A stretch of 8,594 nucleotides of DNA, taken from assembly GCA_030590265.1 (NCBI GenBank), contig JAUUYW010000129.1, positions 1-8,594 on the forward strand. Reading direction: 5' to 3'. The stretch's first letter is position 1, and each line of letters starts with the position of its first letter. Both the position numbers and the translations under genes were made by a program. The notes under the pieces were generated by a model. It was given only the letters and a program-made list of their open reading frames with translations, ran no database searches and was not told the origin of the DNA. This DNA comes from Candidatus Krumholzibacteriia bacterium. GTDB lineage: Bacteria; Krumholzibacteriota; Krumholzibacteriia; LZORAL124-64-63. This document shows, piece after piece, positions 4,613 to 8,594 of the stretch.

Positions 4613-7609
4613 ATGAATGAAATTCCACTGACAAAAATTCCATCCGACGGCCATGGCCGCTTCAGCGGCTTTGGTCATTTGATGCCCCACAAGGTGCAGG
4701 AAGTCCTGCTGGTTGCCTCCATGTACGATGCCTTCACTCTGGAAGAAGGCGGTCGCCTGACGGAGTTGCTGCTCAGCGAATACCGTGAGCTGAACCTCAG
4801 TTTTCCGCCCCATGTGACGAGGGCTTCCACCGGCGGCGAAGCCCTGGAATTGCTGGAAGCCCGGCGCTTCGACATGATCATCGCCATGTCGCGTCTGGGT
4901 GACATGGTGGCCACGGAACTGGCTGGTCAAATCAAAGCCGATTGGCCCGACCTTCCCATCTACAGCCTGTCCTTCAATCCTCGGGAACTGGCCCATATTC
5001 AGGACTCCGAGGGCGCCAAACACATTGATCGATTTTTTCTTTGGTCAGGCGATGCCCACCTGCTGCTGGCCATTATCAAATTCTGCGAGGACAGCCTGAA
5101 TCTTGCCCACGACACACGGTATGGCGATGTGCGCTGCATTCTTTTGATCGAAGATTCCGTCCGTTTCTATTCCCTGTATTTGCCCTTGCTGTATGTGGAA
5201 ATTCTGGAACAAACCCAGTCGCTGATGGACGATGGTATCAACCTCACACACCGCTTGTTGCGTTTGCGTGCCCGCCCGAAAATTCTGTTGGCCCATTCCT
5301 TCGAAGAAGCCTGGGAGCTTTACGGAAAGTACAAGAATTTCCTGCTGGGGGTGATCAGCGATGGCCGATTTCCCTGGAAGGGTGTCGAACGGGAAGACGC
5401 CGGGGTGGAATTTATTCGGCGGGTCAAATATGTAGATCCCAACACGCCGGCGGTATTGCAATCCAGCAACCAAACCCTGGAGGAGACAGCTCACCAGGTG
5501 GGTGCGGGGTTCATCCAAAAGAATTCTCCCCATCTTTTGGCTGAAATACGCCGTTTCATGCTGGCCAATTTTGGTTTTGGCAGCTTCATCTTTCGCCTGC
5601 CCGATGGCAGCGAACTTGGGCGGGCGGCCAACCTGAAAGAGCTGGTCCGGCTGCTGCGCACTGTGCCGGTGGAATCAGTTCGCCACCACGCCACCGGCGA
5701 CCATTTCAGCAATTGGATGAGGGCCCGCACCGAGTTCCCACTGGCGGCTCGCATCCGTCCTCGCAAGGTTACCGAATTCAAGAACGATGATGAGTTGAGA
5801 GATTATTTGGTGCATACCATCAGCCGTTTCCGGGACGAACGCACCCGAGGGGCCATTGCCGATTTCTCCCGCCGGCAGTTTGACGCCAGCAACCATTTTG
5901 TACGCATCGGCAGCGGCTCTCTTGGTGGAAAAGGCCGGGGCTTGGCCTTCATGAAGTCCATCCTTTACAATTATCAGGTGACCGATCGCTTTCCCGGGGT
6001 GAGCATTCAGGTTCCACCCACCGCGGTGCTGGCTTCGGATGTCTTCGATACCTTTATGACCCAAAACAACCTTCATGATCGGGCCATGGCCGACCTGGAT
6101 GATGACGAAGTGAACTGTCTCTTCCTGGAAGCGAAATTACCCCCGGAAATCTATGGAGATCTGGAAGCGTTTCTCGACCAGATTCGTTATCCACTGGCCG
6201 TTCGCTCCAGCAGCTTGCTGGAAGACAGCCAGTTCCAGCCCTTTGCCGGTGTGTATCGGACCTACATGTTGGCCAACAATCACTCTGATCTGAAAGTCCG
6301 CCTGGATCAACTCTGCGACGGAATCAAGCTGGTTTACGCCTCGGCTTTCAGCAAGGCGGCCAAAAGTTACATCGAAGCGACGGGCAACCGAATTGAAGAA
6401 GAAAAAATGTCGGTGATTCTGCAGCAAATGGTGGGCCGGCGATATGGCGACTATGATTACCCCCATTTTTCCGGCGTTGGGCACTCTTCAAATTTTTACC
6501 CTTTTGCCGGAATGAAACCTGAAGAAGGTATCGTCGCGGTGGCCCTGGGTTTGGGGCGAACAGTGGTCGAGGGCGGCAAGGCGCTGCGCTTCAGCCCTGA
6601 CCATCCTGAAGTTCTGCCTCAATTCGGCACCACTGCCGATTGGTTGCAAAACAGCCAACGCCAATTTTTTGCCGTGGATATCAGCAACCCCGATACCTAT
6701 CCGGGTGCTGACGACGCTTTCAACATGGCTCTGCTGGATCTTGAAGATGCTGAAAAGCACGGTACTCTCGAGCCCATTGGGTCAGTCTACTCTGCTGAAA
6801 ATGACGTGATCTATGATGGCATTCATCGACCTGGCGCACGGTTGGTTTCCTTTGCCCACGTTTTGAAAGCAGATGTTTTCCCTTTGGCGGACATTCTTAA
6901 ACTTCTGTTGGAGTTGGGGCGCCGCACCATGAGTGCAGAAGTGGAAATTGAATTCGCAGTGGTCCTGGGGGATGGGAAATTGACGGAGCACCAATTTGGT
7001 TTTCTTCAGATCCGCCCATTGGCTGCCGGGTTCAATGCTCCTGAAATTTCCGAAGAGATACTCAATCATCCTGATGCACTGGTGTCCACCAACGTGGCCC
7101 TGGGCAACGGGCGGATTTCCGGAATCCAGGATATCCTGTATGTTCCTCCTGAGCTTTTCGACCGCAGCAAAACCCAGGAGATTGCCGAGGAGATCGACCA
7201 GCTGAATTACCAATTTGTTCGTGAGGCCACTCCTTACATGTTGATGGGGCCGGGGCGTTGGGGATCATCCGATCGCTGGCTGGGCATTCCCGTACGCTGG
7301 GATCAAATTTCCGGGGCCCGGGTCATTGTCGAGTCGGACCTGGAAGATTTCAAGGTAACTCCCAGCCAGGGGTCGCATTTCTTCCAGAACCTGACCAGCT
7401 TTCAGATTGCGTACCTGACCGTCAACTCCACCACCGGGAGCAGCACCCTTGACTGGGATTGGTTTGCCCAGCAGAATGTTACTCATCAGGGTCGTTTTGT
7501 GCGGAGGATCCATCTGGACAAACCCTTGTGTGTGTTGATTGATGGTCGAAGTCGGCACGGTGTGATCTTAAAGCCGGACAGTCAATGGGCCACCACAAAA
7601 GAGGATTAA
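4613..7609 (+). CDS. Receiver-receiver-PPDK_N fusion (PEP/pyruvate-binding domain protein with response-regulator N-terminus)
   Basis: A 998-residue cytoplasmic protein. Residues about 28-160 fold like a response-regulator receiver, but the acceptor position (near 91-92, in FDMIIAMSRLGD) has no Asp. Residues about 173-315 are a second receiver with acidic pair E180/D181, acceptor D250 (VISDGRFPWKG), S284 and K303, and a long insertion after the first strand. Residues about 430-805 match the pyruvate phosphate dikinase N-terminal ATP-binding domain: GSGSLGGKGRGLAFM (433-447), PLAVRSSSLLEDS (527-539), FQPFAGVYRTYM, ILQQMVG, EEGIVAVALGLGRTVVEGG (637-655) and EIEFAV...LQIRPL (778-803). There is no phosphohistidine domain (no TSHAAI-type motif) and no PEP-binding barrel, so it cannot be a complete PEP synthase. 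The last 180 residues carry GPGRWGSSDRWLGIPV (879-894) and SQGSHFFQNLTSFQIAYLTV (918-937), of unknown role. ATG 4613 lacks a clear Shine-Dalgarno; in-frame ATG 4682 is an alternative. The gene starts 38 bp after the phosphatase gene. Confidence 0.9.
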   Translation: MNEIPLTKIPSDGHGRFSGFGHLMPHKVQEVLLVASMYDAFTLEEGGRLTELLLSEYRELNLSFPPHVTRASTGGEALELLEARRFDMIIAMSRLGDMVATELAGQIKADWPDLPIYSLSFNPRELAHIQDSEGAKHIDRFFLWSGDAHLLLAIIKFCEDSLNLAHDTRYGDVRCILLIEDSVRFYSLYLPLLYVEILEQTQSLMDDGINLTHRLLRLRARPKILLAHSFEEAWELYGKYKNFLLGVISDGRFPWKGVEREDAGVEFIRRVKYVDPNTPAVLQSSNQTLEETAHQVGAGFIQKNSPHLLAEIRRFMLANFGFGSFIFRLPDGSELGRAANLKELVRLLRTVPVESVRHHATGDHFSNWMRARTEFPLAARIRPRKVTEFKNDDELRDYLVHTISRFRDERTRGAIADFSRRQFDASNHFVRIGSGSLGGKGRGLAFMKSILYNYQVTDRFPGVSIQVPPTAVLASDVFDTFMTQNNLHDRAMADLDDDEVNCLFLEAKLPPEIYGDLEAFLDQIRYPLAVRSSSLLEDSQFQPFAGVYRTYMLANNHSDLKVRLDQLCDGIKLVYASAFSKAAKSYIEATGNRIEEEKMSVILQQMVGRRYGDYDYPHFSGVGHSSNFYPFAGMKPEEGIVAVALGLGRTVVEGGKALRFSPDHPEVLPQFGTTADWLQNSQRQFFAVDISNPDTYPGADDAFNMALLDLEDAEKHGTLEPIGSVYSAENDVIYDGIHRPGARLVSFAHVLKADVFPLADILKLLLELGRRTMSAEVEIEFAVVLGDGKLTEHQFGFLQIRPLAAGFNAPEISEEILNHPDALVSTNVALGNGRISGIQDILYVPPELFDRSKTQEIAEEIDQLNYQFVREATPYMLMGPGRWGSSDRWLGIPVRWDQISGARVIVESDLEDFKVTPSQGSHFFQNLTSFQIAYLTVNSTTGSSTLDWDWFAQQNVTHQGRFVRRIHLDKPLCVLIDGRSRHGVILKPDSQWATTKED

Positions 7610-7676
7610 TCAGACGAATTGGGTTATCTTTTCCTTACCCAGAGACTTTTACTTCTACCCGAATGGGGGCAATACA

Positions 7677-8594
7677 ATGGCTCATGATTCTTCTTTCAAT
7701 CCCTTTGAAATGGCTCGCCAACAATTCGACAAAACCGCAGACCTGATTGGTTTGGACGAGGGCACCCGTGCCCTTTTGCGCAGTCCTCTCAGGGAATACC
7801 ATTTCAGCATTCCTGTGCGCATGGACGACGGTGCGGTGCAAGTCTTTCAGGGGTTTCGCGTGCAACACAACGACGCCCGTGGCCCCAGCAAGGGTGGCAT
7901 TCGTTTTCATCCCCAGGAGACCATTGATACAGTGCGTGCCTTGTCCATGTGGATGACCTGGAAGTGTGCCGTGGCCGACATTCCCCTCGGTGGTGGAAAG
8001 GGCGGTGTGATCTGTGATCCTCACAACCTGAGTGCCAGGGAGCAGGAAGCCATTTGCCGTGGTTGGGTTCGCCAACTGGCTCGGAATGTGGGTCCGGTCT
8101 CCGATGTTCCGGCTCCTGACGTGATGACCAATCCCCAACACATGTTGTGGATGTTGGATGAATACGAAAACATCACTGGCGGTCACTACCCAGGCATGAT
8201 AACGGGCAAGCCGGTGGGCATGGGCGGAAGCCTGGGCCGCACCGAAGCCACTGGTTACGGCGTCATTTATTGCCTGAGAGAAGCCATGCAGGAATTGGAC
8301 ATGAAAGCATCCGATACCACCATGAGCGTGCAGGGTTTCGGTAACGTCGCCCAGTACGCCATTGAGCTTTACCAGCAAATGGGTGGCAAGGTTGTCTGTG
8401 TTTCCAGTTGGGACCAGGGAGAGCAGACCACCTTCGCATTCTACCGCGAAAATGGGATCGACAGAGATGAATTGCTCGGCATCACGGATCGCTTTGGCGG
8501 CATCGACAAGGTCAAGGCCAAGGCTGCCGGCTACGAAGTTCTGCCAGGTGACGACTGGATCAGCCAGGACGTGGACATCCTTCTGCCCGCTGCC
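7677..8594 (+). CDS. gdhA: Glutamate dehydrogenase (Glu/Leu/Phe/Val dehydrogenase family), 3' partial
   Basis: Catalyses reversible oxidative deamination of glutamate to 2-oxoglutarate and ammonia in the cytoplasm. The first 306 residues are visible; the frame stays open to the window edge, and about 110 residues of the usual 415-430 are missing. Signatures are FQGFRVQHNDARGPSKGGIR (substrate Lys72), MTWKCAVADIPLGGGKGG (Lys96 and catalytic Lys108), SDVPAPDVMT (Asp148), GRTEATGYGV and the dinucleotide motif VQGFGNVA (218-225). The length and Lys72/Lys96 context favour glutamate over leucine or phenylalanine dehydrogenase. The segment after the second Rossmann strand reads VCVSSWDQGEQTTF instead of the common VSDS-G, which may affect coenzyme choice. 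ATG 7677 has GGGGG at 7665-7669 with 7-nt spacing. The gene lies 67 bp after the receiver-PPDK_N gene on the same strand; no convincing terminator separates them, so cotranscription is possible. Confidence 0.93.
   Translation, partial: MAHDSSFNPFEMARQQFDKTADLIGLDEGTRALLRSPLREYHFSIPVRMDDGAVQVFQGFRVQHNDARGPSKGGIRFHPQETIDTVRALSMWMTWKCAVADIPLGGGKGGVICDPHNLSAREQEAICRGWVRQLARNVGPVSDVPAPDVMTNPQHMLWMLDEYENITGGHYPGMITGKPVGMGGSLGRTEATGYGVIYCLREAMQELDMKASDTTMSVQGFGNVAQYAIELYQQMGGKVVCVSSWDQGEQTTFAFYRENGIDRDELLGITDRFGGIDKVKAKAAGYEVLPGDDWISQDVDILLPAA

Noticed and set aside
7619..7642. Possible terminator hairpin between the receiver-PPDK_N gene and the glutamate dehydrogenase gene
   Set aside because: Only about six pairs including one G.T, a 12-nt loop, and no following T-tract.
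7635..8378. Long open frame of 247 codons on the minus strand
   Set aside because: It lies antisense to highly conserved glutamate dehydrogenase sequence, has no recognisable domain, and is explained by the codon bias of the sense gene.
2..8594. Functional link between the aldehyde dehydrogenase and glutamate dehydrogenase as one lysine-degradation locus
   Set aside because: They are separated by more than 6 kb, a strong terminator and an opposite-strand gene; nothing in between belongs to lysine catabolism.

Overview
The window looks like a chromosomal segment from a Gram-negative, didermic bacterium of the FCB superphylum or a related uncultured lineage (for example Krumholzibacteriota, Eisenbacteria or Latescibacterota). 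This placement is inferred from gene content, not from a marker gene. The pointers are a secreted protein with an SPNPFNP hinge and a FlgD-like C-terminal domain of the type-9-secretion kind, a small exported multiheme cytochrome, a PAP2 phosphatase with a Bacteroidetes-like N-terminal region, and a long receiver / pyruvate-phosphate-dikinase-N fusion typical of such genomes. Codon use looks even across the window. I see no insertion sequence, integrase, tRNA, rRNA or CRISPR array.

Layout. 2-970 (+): 3' two thirds of an ALDH7-family aldehyde dehydrogenase, closed by a strong hairpin at 993-1035 that lies between convergent genes. 1062-1454 (-): a 130-residue exported cytochrome with four CXXCH motifs. 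1455-1721: a 267-bp divergent control region with a plausible promoter for the cytochrome gene and a small dyad. 1722-3575 (+): a 617-residue secreted protein with two acidic calcium-loop-like repeats and a C-terminal sorting-type domain. 3708-4574 (+): an exported PAP2 phosphatase. 4613-7609 (+): a 998-residue protein joining a degenerate receiver-like domain, a second receiver with its phosphorylation pocket intact, a PPDK N-terminal ATP-binding domain and an unassigned C-terminal domain. 7677-8594 (+): the first 306 residues of a glutamate dehydrogenase, cut by the window edge.

How the genes fit together. The two ends are central amino-acid metabolism: oxidation of a lysine-derived semialdehyde and glutamate/2-oxoglutarate interconversion. 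The middle is mostly cell-envelope and signalling genes. The PAP2 phosphatase, the receiver-PPDK_N protein and the dehydrogenase run in the same direction with gaps of 38 and 67 bp and could be partly cotranscribed, but nothing ties their functions together directly. The least explained gene is the 998-residue fusion. It keeps the nucleotide-binding part of a PEP synthase-like enzyme, lacks the phosphohistidine and PEP-barrel domains needed for that reaction, and carries its own phospho-acceptor domain. I do not see a clearly new multi-gene defence or mobile system here.
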